Shown here: piece after piece, positions 37,088 to 45,928 of the stretch
Layout of the letters: the number at the start of each line of letters is the position of its first letter
How positions within the stretch are numbered: the first letter of the stretch is position 1
NCBI RefSeq assembly: GCF_034424315.1
Contig: NZ_CP139972.1
Span: forward strand, 2,232,001-2,296,000
Reading direction: 5' to 3'
Source: Chitinophaga sancti
GTDB lineage: Bacteria > Bacteroidota > Bacteroidia > Chitinophagales > Chitinophagaceae
Length of the DNA: 64,000 nucleotides
Translations under genes and position numbers: made by a program
The notes under the pieces: generated by a model
Databases searched by the model: none
What the model was told of the DNA's origin: nothing
Seen by the model: the letters and a program-made list of their open reading frames with translations, nothing else

Positions 37088-38869
37088 TTAGTAACCCGGA
37101 TTCTGTACCAGTTCTGAAGATTTACCTGTCTCAGATAAAGGGAATGGCCACAGGTACATAGCAGGACGGAAATTATGCTTGGTCACGTTGAAAGGTTTGT
37201 AAGTAACAGTACCATTGGCGCGGTCTACTTCCATACCCTGTGATTGTATACTTTCCGTTTGCGCAGCAATTTTCCATCTTCTTACATCCCAGAAACGGTG
37301 CCCTTCGTAAGCCAGTTCTATCCTTCTTTCATTTTGAATATAAGTCCTCATTTCTGACTGAGACAAACCAACCGGCAACTGGTATGGATCAAGACCTGCA
37401 CGTTCACGAATGGCTTCTACAGCAGCATATACGTTACCGGTAGGGCCTTCGAACTCATTGGCTGCCTCTGCATAGTTGAGCAGTATTTCAGCATAGCGGA
37501 TCAAAGGCTGTACCCTGTCAGAACCATGATTGATGGTAGCTGCAATTGCTTCAGGGTCCAGCATCTTATTATTGTAATAACCGGTAAGCGTACCCTGGTG
37601 AACGGCATCCTGTCCGGTAGACACCCCGTTATAGGTACCCACATAAATGTTTACCGGGGCAGAGCCATTCGTCTGGCCATTGCTGGTACGTACCAGCAAT
37701 ACCGTTTGATCATGGATAATACTGTAATCCAGTCTTGGATCACGGTTCTTATACGGATCATTCGGATCATAGCCGGAGCCAGGATCAGTGATGGGTTTAC
37801 CATTCTTCATCGGGAAGGCATCTACCAAACCCTGGTAAGGGAAGGAACCCTGGCCATTACTACCCCTGGATGGCGGCAGGAACAGGTTTTCGAAATCACT
37901 GTTGCCGGTAGGGCGCATCAGCTGGAAAATGTACTCCGTGTTCACACGTTGTGGAAACAGGCCCTGGAAGCCATAACCCGGGGTACTGGTCTGGTAATCA
38001 TTCTTCGTGTTCAGGGTATAGGTACCCAGGGTGATCACGGCCTGTGCTGCCTCTTCCGCCAGTTTCCAGCGATTGACATCAGCAGTCGGATAACCCACCA
38101 GTGCCGGGTCTACACTTACACCGCCACCCGGACCCGCATCAGCAGGCAAAGTAGTACCATTGAACAAAGGACTGGCTGCGTACAGCAAGATCCTTGCTCT
38201 CAGGGCCATACAGGCTCCTTTGGAAGCCCGGCCATAATTGAGACCGGATTGCGTAACAGGTAAAATAGAACCGGCAGCATCTAATTCTGAAAGAATGTAG
38301 TTCACACAATCTTCGTAGGTGCTTCTCTTAGCCACAATAGGCTTATCATAGGATAGTAAAGTATCGCCGACCAGCGGTACACCCGCATAGTGCTGTACAA
38401 GAATCGCATAAAACCAGGCGCGCAGGAAACGTGCTTCCGCAATCATCTGTGTTTTATAAGCTTGTCGCAGGGGCGCATTGCCAATGTTCTTCAGGAGCAC
38501 ATTGACCGCGCGGATCTGTGAATAGCAGGTTTTGTAAGGCTCTTCACCAATAATACCTGCATTTACAGTTCCCGTTGCAAACTGGGTAGCAGGTGTGGAA
38601 AAGGCGTGAGAAGGCTCAGCTTCATCACAGGCAGCTTCTAGTCCGCCACACACAATGTAGTTGTAGGAAAAGCGGCTAAGGCTCGCACTTACCCCAATAT
38701 TGGAGTAAATATTGGCAAGAAATCCCACCGTTCTGGAACTATCGCCAAATACACTTTTCTCATCAAGGTTCGTGGTAGTGGTGGCTGTCAGAAATCCTTC
38801 CTTTCGGCAGGAAGAATAGATGAGAGCTGTTGCCATTAGTATAAAAACGGGAATACAGCGTTTTATCAT
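37088..38869 (-). CDS. SusD/RagB-family glycan-binding lipoprotein (A), first gene of the operon
   Basis: A 593-residue lipoprotein, lipobox IYSSC (Cys21). Features include FLANIYSNIGVSASLSRFSY at the start, TQMIAEARFLRAWFYAILVQ in the TPR core, YAEILLNYAEAANEFEGPTG, and IQNERRIELAYEGHRFWDVR near the end, with the usual terminal LVQNPGY. It is the promoter-proximal gene of the long minus-strand operon and lies next to two LacI-type operators upstream. Having SusD first with no SusC before it is unusual. Confidence 0.92.
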   Translation of the reverse strand: MIKRCIPVFILMATALIYSSCRKEGFLTATTTTNLDEKSVFGDSSRTVGFLANIYSNIGVSASLSRFSYNYIVCGGLEAACDEAEPSHAFSTPATQFATGTVNAGIIGEEPYKTCYSQIRAVNVLLKNIGNAPLRQAYKTQMIAEARFLRAWFYAILVQHYAGVPLVGDTLLSYDKPIVAKRSTYEDCVNYILSELDAAGSILPVTQSGLNYGRASKGACMALRARILLYAASPLFNGTTLPADAGPGGGVSVDPALVGYPTADVNRWKLAEEAAQAVITLGTYTLNTKNDYQTSTPGYGFQGLFPQRVNTEYIFQLMRPTGNSDFENLFLPPSRGSNGQGSFPYQGLVDAFPMKNGKPITDPGSGYDPNDPYKNRDPRLDYSIIHDQTVLLVRTSNGQTNGSAPVNIYVGTYNGVSTGQDAVHQGTLTGYYNNKMLDPEAIAATINHGSDRVQPLIRYAEILLNYAEAANEFEGPTGNVYAAVEAIRERAGLDPYQLPVGLSQSEMRTYIQNERRIELAYEGHRFWDVRRWKIAAQTESIQSQGMEVDRANGTVTYKPFNVTKHNFRPAMYLWPFPLSETGKSSELVQNPGY

Positions 38870-38947
38870 AAATTGGCGTGATTTATTTGTATCAGAATAT
38901 TTGTAGTGATAACGTGGTATAGTTCTTATGGTTCACCAACTTAAATA

Positions 38948-38963
38948 GTTAAACCGATTTAGC
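38948..38963. promoter_or_regulatory. LacI-type operator O1 (GTTAAACCGATTTAGC)
   Basis: A 16-base near-palindrome 79 bases upstream of the SusD-headed operon, matching the consensus GCTAAACCGGTTTAGC seen three more times in this locus. A central CG with symmetric AAACC/GGTTT arms is the usual form of a LacI-family operator. Its centre is exactly 100 bases from O2, a spacing that would allow looping. Confidence 0.75.
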
Positions 38964-39047
38964 AAAATAAAAACGTGAAATCCTTAATCCCCCTCTTTTC
39001 TTCGTCCTGTTCTGGTTGATTGTCTGTTATGACACTAAAATACGATT

Positions 39048-39063
39048 GTTAAACCGGTTTAGC
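39048..39063. promoter_or_regulatory. LacI-type operator O2 (GTTAAACCGGTTTAGC)
   Basis: A 16-base near-perfect palindrome between the CE1 esterase stop and the SusD-headed operon. With O1 it frames the likely promoter of that operon; the LacI protein encoded at 19743-20786 is the natural candidate to bind it. Confidence 0.8.
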
Positions 39064-39075
39064 AAATTAAAATTG

Positions 39076-39888
39076 TTATTTTTTCCTATCGAAATAATTA
39101 TGAAAGAACAATGCCTGATATTGAATTGAATTTGACCAGTATTCCCATGTATGACCACCGGGTCTTACGGTATAATCGTGTGGGATATTCCGTTCCAGCA
39201 GCAGTTCATGGAGCCTGTCGTTACAATTATGAAAAAAGTCCTCCGCTCCGCAATCGATGCTTAGCTCCAGCAAATGTGGTGTGAGCAGGTTGACCATATT
39301 GATCACACTGTTTTTCTCCCAGCGTTCCGGACTTTCACTGTACTTGCCGAGCAATTTTTCCAGGTCCCAGTTTAACGGAAACGGCCGAAGGTCTACTCCC
39401 CCGCTCATACTACCCGCAGCACCAAAAGTATTGGGATGGCGGAAAGCGAGAAATAAAGCACCGTGCCCGCCCATACTGAGGCCCGTGATAGCCCTGCCGG
39501 TACGATTGGCAATAGTGGAATAGTGCTGATCAATCCAGTTGATCAGCTCTGTTCCGACATATGTTTCATACTTAGATCCTTTTTTCACTTCACTATCTAT
39601 GTACCAGCTGCCAAAGTCGCCATCAGGGCATACAATGATCATATGGTACTGATCTGTCAGCGTTACCAATGACGGATCTTTTATGACCCAGTCACTGTAG
39701 TTGCCACTATACCCATGTAATAGATACAATACCGGGTAATGCTGGCTGCTGCTATAATCAGACGGGGTAATCACCACCGCCCTGATCTCCTTGTGCATCG
39801 ATGCACTAAAGGTATTAACAGTATCTACTTTTGCAGCTAACAGTTGTGTCGTGCACAGTACAAAAAGTAACGATAAGATTTGTCTCAT
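39076..39888 (-). CDS. CE1-type esterase / alpha-beta hydrolase
   Basis: A 270-residue exported enzyme from the Met at 39888 (MRQILSLLFVLCTTQLLAAK signal). It follows the esterase D/CE1 fold: YPVLYLLHGYSGNYSDW (oxyanion loop), ITGLSMGGHGALFLAF with nucleophile Ser138, IDCGAEDFF carrying the likely Asp, and RPGGHTWEYW with the catalytic His. It would remove acyl groups such as acetate from the glycan before the mannosidases act. It is the last gene of the GH38-GH92-SGNH-CE1 operon; eight bases separate it from the SGNH gene. Confidence 0.85.
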   Translation of the reverse strand: MRQILSLLFVLCTTQLLAAKVDTVNTFSASMHKEIRAVVITPSDYSSSQHYPVLYLLHGYSGNYSDWVIKDPSLVTLTDQYHMIIVCPDGDFGSWYIDSEVKKGSKYETYVGTELINWIDQHYSTIANRTGRAITGLSMGGHGALFLAFRHPNTFGAAGSMSGGVDLRPFPLNWDLEKLLGKYSESPERWEKNSVINMVNLLTPHLLELSIDCGAEDFFHNCNDRLHELLLERNIPHDYTVRPGGHTWEYWSNSIQYQALFFHNYFDRKK

Positions 39889-39895
39889 ATTCAGG

Positions 39896-41281
39896 TTATC
39901 TTGCTGCAACAATGGCTACTTTGTGCAACTGAGGTTTATTGATTTCGTAAATTTTATTGATCAGCACATCCTGCTCCTGTTGCCATACATCACGCATTGA
40001 CTTGTAGCGGGAACGGGTATAGTTATCCCTGTTACCAGCCACGAAGATATTGCCGGCAGCAAAGGCATTCACAGAATCCATCGCTGCATTGTTATCAGCA
40101 TACAGCAAGCCTTTTTCTTTCAGGAAGTCATAGTTCATCCAGGCATACATCCTTGTTCTTCTTTCAATGTCCCAGCGCTCTTCATTCATCTCACGGATCT
40201 GGATGGCCTGCTGGTATTCCGGTGTGCGGGTGTTCTCAGCCAGGTTAATACCATTACTGAATTCACTGGCATCGTAGGTACCAACATTTTCACCATCCAT
40301 GAGCAGCTTGTATTTACCGGCTTTCAGGCCACTTACCTGCAATATTTCCTGGTTGAATTCTTTGCTGAAAGGCACCACTTTATCCGCATCAGCCTGTTTG
40401 TGGAGCTGGCCCCAGCCACGTGGAATGGTATCTAAAGGATAAGGCAATGACTGTGCGAGATAATTAAAGCTCACACCATCAGCAGTCGTTGCTACACTAT
40501 TGATCTGGCAATTGGTAGCCGTCTTTACCTGTTTGGTAGTGGCATTGATATTTATCACCGCTACCGGTTTGTTGTCCAGCCCCTGCGCTTTCAGGAACAG
40601 GTAAGCCATGACCATATGCCCATCGTTATCAGGGTGAATACGATCAGTCGGCGTCAGGCTGAAAGTTGAATCCTTTTGTTGCCCCGTTTGATTAATGTTC
40701 ATCATAGGATGATAAAAATCCACGAAAGCCCAGCCGTTCTTCTTCGCTGCCTGTTCCTGGAAAGCAACTATTTCAGTAAGCGCTTCGGTCTTATTAGGAA
40801 ACCTGTTTTTGTCGTTGAACTTAGCAGTATAATCATATGGAGAACCACCGATGAAGATTTTTTTGATGTCAGACCGCTGTTTCAGCTTCTCTTCAATCTT
40901 TCCATAATACTTATAAGAGTTAGCAATCCTTGCATGCATCGTATCTTTCCCATCTGCACGATACCATTCGAAATACCCGGAATCGTTCATGCCCCAGGTC
41001 AGTGTGAGCACGGTAGGTTTCTTCGATAATACATCATCATCAAAACGCTCATAGATCTGCTTTGCCACATCGCCACCAATCCCTGCATTCACACAGGTGA
41101 TCCGTTTTTCAGGAAAATGCGTCATGTAGTACAACCAGATATAGGAATGATAGTGTCCGCCATCTGTGATACTATTGCCCACGAATACAACACGATCGCC
41201 CTTCTGGAAAGGAGCTGCTTTTTGTTGTGCGCTTGCCGTCATTGCGCCGGCAGCCATGAACAGAATCAGTAATTTCTTCAT
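39896..41281 (-). CDS. SGNH/GDSL hydrolase, probable glycan O-acetylesterase
   Basis: A 461-residue enzyme from the Met at 41281 (KKLLILFMAAGAMTASAQQ signal). Block I is VVFVGNSITDGGHYHSYIW with the nucleophilic Ser, block II has NAGIGGD, block III has LTWGMNDSG and block V DRIHPDNDGH, giving a complete Ser-Gly-Asn-His set. A C-terminal extension of about 220 residues (KLLMDGENVGTYDASEFSNG, RRTRMYAWMNYDFLKEKGL) is typical of Bacteroidota relatives. Its place beside CE1 and mannosidase genes suggests de-acetylation of decorated mannose polymers. Confidence 0.83.
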   Translation of the reverse strand: MKKLLILFMAAGAMTASAQQKAAPFQKGDRVVFVGNSITDGGHYHSYIWLYYMTHFPEKRITCVNAGIGGDVAKQIYERFDDDVLSKKPTVLTLTWGMNDSGYFEWYRADGKDTMHARIANSYKYYGKIEEKLKQRSDIKKIFIGGSPYDYTAKFNDKNRFPNKTEALTEIVAFQEQAAKKNGWAFVDFYHPMMNINQTGQQKDSTFSLTPTDRIHPDNDGHMVMAYLFLKAQGLDNKPVAVININATTKQVKTATNCQINSVATTADGVSFNYLAQSLPYPLDTIPRGWGQLHKQADADKVVPFSKEFNQEILQVSGLKAGKYKLLMDGENVGTYDASEFSNGINLAENTRTPEYQQAIQIREMNEERWDIERRTRMYAWMNYDFLKEKGLLYADNNAAMDSVNAFAAGNIFVAGNRDNYTRSRYKSMRDVWQQEQDVLINKIYEINKPQLHKVAIVAAR

Positions 41282-41291
41282 GTGAAATTTG

Positions 41292-43535
41292 TTATTTAGT
41301 GATACCCCATTGCTCATTGGGAGATGGGCCCATTACAAGTTCAAGTACACCTCCCTTTACAATGTCCTTATAGTCAATATGACATTGGTTATAAGGTTTG
41401 CCATTCAGGCGGGCACTTTGTATGTATATATTTTCCGGTGAATTGTTAGTGGCTTTGATGGTAAAATTGCCGATGACTACCTTGTCAAAAACAGGGCTGG
41501 TGATCTCCTGTCGGGTATCTCCCGGGCATACAGGATGGATACCGGCAGCAGCCAGTACATACCAGGCTGACATCTGGCCTACATCTTCATTCCCAACCAA
41601 ACCTTCTACCCCATCGTGATAGGCACGGCGACAAATAGCACGGGTCCATTTCTGGGTGAGCCAGGGTTTATTCAGCCTGTTGAAAAGGAAAGGAACATGG
41701 TGCACCGGTTCATTGGCATGATTGTAATAATCATTCCACATCATGTTCTCAGGTGTCTTATCAAAAAAATCTTCCAGGTCTTTTACCACCTTATCCCTGC
41801 CACCCATCAGTGTAACCATCCCATTTACATCCTGTGGTACAAACCATCCCTGCTGGTAAGGATTTGCTTCAATACAGCCATACCATTGTTTCAGGCGGCC
41901 TTCTGCCGGCCATGGCTGCCATTGGCCATCTTTATTTTTAGGTCTGAACCAGCCTTTTTCTGTATCGAAAATGTTTTTATAAGCTCCGCCATCCGCAGCA
42001 TATTTCTCATGGAGCCAGCCTGCCAGCTGACCTACACACCAGTCAGTATAAGCGTATTCCAGTGTATAAGCAATACTCAGGTCACCCGGGGTATAACCCA
42101 GTTCACTATTCCCAAATCGTTTCTGGGAATTCACGGATAAGCGGTAGGCCTCTTTAACGTCGTACTTGCGGATCCCCTTCGCATATGCGTCTGTGATCAC
42201 GGAAACAGCCGGATTCCCTATCATACAACCGGAATAAGCATTCAGCAATTCCCAGCGTTCCAGGTAATCCTTATTTTTCTCTTTGGCTAAGGTGACAAGA
42301 GAATTGACCAGGTCATTGGTAAGAGAAGGATTGATGATCGTTTGCAAAGGCATCTGGCTGCGGAACACATCCCATCCGCTAAAAATTGAGCGTTTATGAA
42401 ATGTGCCGCCACTGTGTACCTTGCCATCACCACCGGTATATTTACCATCCACATCTTCTACAATGCGGGGATCGATCATGGTATGATACAAAGCGGTATA
42501 AAACACTTTCTTCTCCCCGGCAGTGCCACCGGATATTTTTATTTTTGAAAGCGCCTGATCCCAGCTACTATGTGCACGGGTCCTTACTCCTTCAAAATTC
42601 CAGTTCGTAATTTCCTTATGCAGGTTATTCTCCGCACCCGCCATGCTTACAAAAGAGATCCCCGTTTTCATCAGCACCTGCTCCCCTGCTTTGGTATCGA
42701 ATTCAGTGTAAAAACCCAGGTGTTTCCCCTCTTTCTCTCTGAGCTGGGGCAGTACCTGTGCTTTAGCCACCTGTGCTAAATACCGTTCACTTGTCACATC
42801 TTCCAGTTTCCGGCTCCAGCTATCGGGAATGTCTGCACTCCATACCCCATAGTTGCGGAGTGGCTTACTGAATACTGCATAGAAATACACTGTATAATCA
42901 GCATGCCCTTCGCCATCGCCCCAGCCACCACCTTCGGGAGGGCATTGCATCCAACCCATGATCGTGCTGTCATTCACTACCTTAATATATTGTTTGGTAG
43001 AAGTGCCCCCTACCCTGCGGGCAAGGTCTATCTGAATCCTGGATTGTTTATTGGCAGGGAATGTAAAACGAAGCAAACCGCTATGCGGGGTCGCTGTCAT
43101 CTCTGCCTGGATATGATTATTGAATTCAACGGCATAGAAGCCCGCAGCTGCCTTTTCTGTGGATTTGACATAATCACTACGGTAAGCATCTTTACTCGTC
43201 TTTAAAGGCCCTAAAGTGGGCATTACGAGGAAATTTCCCAGGTCCCCGTTCCAGCCGATCCCACTCATCTGGGTAAAAGCAAAACCTTCGATGCTGGTAT
43301 GCTCATAACTATAGCCTGAGCCATTGTCACCCCCGGTAATGGTATTCGGACTTACCTGCACCATACCAAAGGGAGTGGTAGCACCCGGGAAGGTTTTTCC
43401 CAGTCCGTGATATATACCGGCCGCACCTACGCTGGTGCTGGCCCCGATAAAAGGATTGACATAATCAGCAGGAGACTGCGCCATGGTCCTGCCGGCAATT
43501 AAAGAGAGTATGAGTACCTGCCTGAGTTTCATCAT
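41292..43535 (-). CDS. GH92 exo-alpha-mannosidase
   Basis: A 747-residue exported enzyme (signal ending AGRTMAQ). GH92 signatures include YVNPFIGASTSVGAAGIYHG, the Trp-rich WGDGEGHADYTVYFYAVFSK, GWDVFRSQMPLQTIINPSLT and the active-site segment GNEDVGQMSAWYVLAAAGIH, closing with LELVMGPSPNEQWGI. GH92 enzymes cleave terminal alpha-1,2/1,3/1,4 or 1,6-mannose with Ca. Unlike its relative at 22077-25355 it has no GH130 domain, so the two probably differ in linkage. Start and upstream stop overlap (ATGATGA), giving tight coupling to the GH38 gene. Confidence 0.92.
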   Translation of the reverse strand: MMKLRQVLILSLIAGRTMAQSPADYVNPFIGASTSVGAAGIYHGLGKTFPGATTPFGMVQVSPNTITGGDNGSGYSYEHTSIEGFAFTQMSGIGWNGDLGNFLVMPTLGPLKTSKDAYRSDYVKSTEKAAAGFYAVEFNNHIQAEMTATPHSGLLRFTFPANKQSRIQIDLARRVGGTSTKQYIKVVNDSTIMGWMQCPPEGGGWGDGEGHADYTVYFYAVFSKPLRNYGVWSADIPDSWSRKLEDVTSERYLAQVAKAQVLPQLREKEGKHLGFYTEFDTKAGEQVLMKTGISFVSMAGAENNLHKEITNWNFEGVRTRAHSSWDQALSKIKISGGTAGEKKVFYTALYHTMIDPRIVEDVDGKYTGGDGKVHSGGTFHKRSIFSGWDVFRSQMPLQTIINPSLTNDLVNSLVTLAKEKNKDYLERWELLNAYSGCMIGNPAVSVITDAYAKGIRKYDVKEAYRLSVNSQKRFGNSELGYTPGDLSIAYTLEYAYTDWCVGQLAGWLHEKYAADGGAYKNIFDTEKGWFRPKNKDGQWQPWPAEGRLKQWYGCIEANPYQQGWFVPQDVNGMVTLMGGRDKVVKDLEDFFDKTPENMMWNDYYNHANEPVHHVPFLFNRLNKPWLTQKWTRAICRRAYHDGVEGLVGNEDVGQMSAWYVLAAAGIHPVCPGDTRQEITSPVFDKVVIGNFTIKATNNSPENIYIQSARLNGKPYNQCHIDYKDIVKGGVLELVMGPSPNEQWGITK

Positions 43536-45730
43536 TGTGGATTTATTGAAAGTGTACGAATAGCAAAACGCGGTAAATCTACTACTACCTCCTTATTATT
43601 CGTCACTGCTTTCGTGCTTTGTTTATTTGTATTGATTTCTCCATTCAATTCCACCAAACTCACTTCGCCAATCTCTTTTTTGAACCTAAGCCGTGCCTGG
43701 CCAGGCTTAGTAGATGGATTATACAGGCGCACGACCAGCTGCCCATTCTTCCAGGTCATAGAAGTCACCTGCACAGCGCCCCCTTCCAGGGTAAAGATTG
43801 AATTGTAGTCCGCTAAAGGATCATTCCACAGGTTGTTTTGATGGGGAATGTCGCCCGCTTCCCAGTTCCCTTTATGTGGCACTATCGCGTAGTTCACAGT
43901 GGTAGGACCATCTATGGTATAGTTCCTGCCCCAGAGCCCCATGCCGGAATACTGAATATCCAGCCCTAATGGGAAACCGGCTCCATGCGTATAACTGGTG
44001 GTATGATCTGAGAACAGGGCCAATCCATACTGACCATCAGTAATGTCTACCCAGTTTAGGATGATATTGTTTTTAATGCTATCCCAGCTGTTGAAAAAAG
44101 TGTTGTCCAGCCGGCTCTCTGTTACATCAAATGGCGCATCTTTGGCAACATGCACATCCTTTAATGTAGTAGGAAATACGACCAATAGTTTATTACTATC
44201 ATTGTAAAAAGGCTTATCCCGCATTTCCCATTTATATTCTTTTGTAAGGGGCGTACCGATGCCTGTATTTTTCTTCCAGTCAAGGTGGAGTTCGAAATCA
44301 ATCTTAGGATCTCCCTTCCTGATGCTGATAGTTTGTGTATAAGGCGTACCCGCAATCTGGCCGTGGATTTCCAGGCCATTGGATAATTTAACAACCCGCA
44401 CGCGGGATTCCATAGAAGAATGACGGCCACCTTTTTCGTAGAAGTTGCCACGCAGTTCATTGAACCCATTTACAGCAAAGCTTTTGTTCAGTTTTTTGGA
44501 GAATAACTCAGTGATCACACCACCGTGTACCGTATCCACCACGATACGATACATATCATTATCCAGCTGGTATCCATTTTTAATCCGGGCAATCTTTGCC
44601 TGGTTTTGCCGGGCACTTCCTATTTGAATCAGGCTATCACAGATATGATTCGTTTGTTCAGTCCAGTTATGCACCTTATCTGCCCAGGTATCACCCGGCT
44701 GTCCGTTATAAGGCACGATCCAGGAATCGTGGTGCTCTGCTAATAATAATGTACGCCAGGCTGCATCAAATTCCGCCTGCGGCCATTTCATGTTGCCATC
44801 CCATACAGACATTGCCACCAGCTTTTCTGTCTGCAGGATCATATTTTCCGCCGCACGCACCTGCTGCGCAATTCGCTGGGTGACCTGTGAACCCCATACC
44901 AGGTTGACAAGGATATCTTCCTGGGATAAGTTCCAGGTGGCAGCACTATCATTATTGACTATATGCTCAAAGTAATTTCGCCAGGTTGTATAATTTGCCT
45001 TGCTCCCCATAAAAGGGCCATTCTTCCAGCCCGCATCCTGCAGGGTCATACCAATAGGATGCAAAATGCCGTCCTGCTTTGCATGCTCCAGGTAGGCCGG
45101 ACTATTATTCCATCCAATCGTTTGCCAGGTAGATTCATTGGAGAGGGCTTCGCCTGAATACCGGGGAGCCGTCAGGATCACACTTCCATCCGGGCCTGTC
45201 CAGTAAACTTTTTCGCCGCCATGTGCACGGGTATAGCCACCGAAACAGGTATTCGGATTCTTCAAAGAAGCATATTTAAAACCTAATGAAGTAAGGATCT
45301 GCGGTAAGGCACTTGTAAAACAAGGCTCTTCAGAAGAATAGGTAGTAAATTCAGCCCGGGGGAAATAAGTTTTCAATTCCTGCATACCATATTGGAACTG
45401 CCGGATAATGCTTTCTCCTGAAACATTGTATAAGTATGGCTGCCCGTAAGAGGGATTAACATACTCAACCCTGCCGGCCTCAAAGAAAGTTCTGAAATCA
45501 TTCAGTGCCGGAGCATCCACCTGCATGGCACGCGCCCAGGTTGCCGGTTCAATCTCTATATTAATATTCCAATCGGGATGCTGTGCCAGCTGATCGGCCA
45601 TAAACCGGGTATTCCAGTCGGGATAGTGGCCCCACACGCCCCCATGGTATCCATCGATATACCAGGCTTGCTGTGCAACAGCTGTTCCACATATAAACCA
45701 TGCCAGTAGTAGGGATAAGGTACTTTTCAT
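43532..45730 (-). CDS. GH38-like alpha-mannosidase
   Basis: A 732-residue exported enzyme, signal ending GTAVAQQ. The N-terminal alpha/beta barrel contains WYIDGYHGGVWGHYPDWNTR and the internal EEPCFTSALPQILTSLGFKY, and the segment TLLLAEHHDSWIVPYNGQPG resembles the zinc/active-site loop of GH38. The C-terminal half is beta-rich (SKKLNKSFAVNGFNELRGNF, GLDIQYSGMGLWGRNYTIDG), as in the GH38 C-domain. GH38 mannosidases act on alpha-mannosides such as N-glycan branches. It is the first gene of its operon, with operator O3 just upstream of the start. Confidence 0.8.
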   Translation of the reverse strand: MKSTLSLLLAWFICGTAVAQQAWYIDGYHGGVWGHYPDWNTRFMADQLAQHPDWNINIEIEPATWARAMQVDAPALNDFRTFFEAGRVEYVNPSYGQPYLYNVSGESIIRQFQYGMQELKTYFPRAEFTTYSSEEPCFTSALPQILTSLGFKYASLKNPNTCFGGYTRAHGGEKVYWTGPDGSVILTAPRYSGEALSNESTWQTIGWNNSPAYLEHAKQDGILHPIGMTLQDAGWKNGPFMGSKANYTTWRNYFEHIVNNDSAATWNLSQEDILVNLVWGSQVTQRIAQQVRAAENMILQTEKLVAMSVWDGNMKWPQAEFDAAWRTLLLAEHHDSWIVPYNGQPGDTWADKVHNWTEQTNHICDSLIQIGSARQNQAKIARIKNGYQLDNDMYRIVVDTVHGGVITELFSKKLNKSFAVNGFNELRGNFYEKGGRHSSMESRVRVVKLSNGLEIHGQIAGTPYTQTISIRKGDPKIDFELHLDWKKNTGIGTPLTKEYKWEMRDKPFYNDSNKLLVVFPTTLKDVHVAKDAPFDVTESRLDNTFFNSWDSIKNNIILNWVDITDGQYGLALFSDHTTSYTHGAGFPLGLDIQYSGMGLWGRNYTIDGPTTVNYAIVPHKGNWEAGDIPHQNNLWNDPLADYNSIFTLEGGAVQVTSMTWKNGQLVVRLYNPSTKPGQARLRFKKEIGEVSLVELNGEINTNKQSTKAVTNNKEVVVDLPRFAIRTLSINPQ

Positions 45731-45743
45731 AACCGTGAAATTC

Positions 45744-45759
45744 GCTAAACTGATTTAGC
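45744..45759. promoter_or_regulatory. LacI-type operator O3 (GCTAAACTGATTTAGC)
   Basis: A 16-base palindrome-like site beginning 14 bases upstream of the GH38 start codon, where it could block both transcription and the start region. It shares GCTAAAC and TTTAGC with the other three sites. Confidence 0.78.
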
Positions 45760-45855
45760 AAATAAAGAATAAAAGAAATTACCCTGCAATAACATTAACA
45801 TATTATTTTTATTATAATACCTATTAAGTTAATTATTATAATTTTGAAAAAATCA

Positions 45856-45871
45856 CCTAAACCGGTTTAGC
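45856..45871. promoter_or_regulatory. LacI-type operator O4 (CCTAAACCGGTTTAGC)
   Basis: A near-perfect palindrome 58 bases upstream of the GH2 start in the divergent promoter region. A further half-site, TGCTAAACCC at 45891-45900, lies between it and the gene. O3 and O4 together can control the GH38-operon and GH2 promoters at once. Confidence 0.8.
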
Positions 45872-45928
45872 AAATATTTTTTATTCTCCCTGCTAAACCC
45901 TAATCTTTGTGGAAATATTTTACCACTT

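Noticed and set aside
37526..38263. A 245-codon plus frame
   Set aside because: It is antisense to the SusD (A) gene, with composition typical of a reverse-strand shadow.
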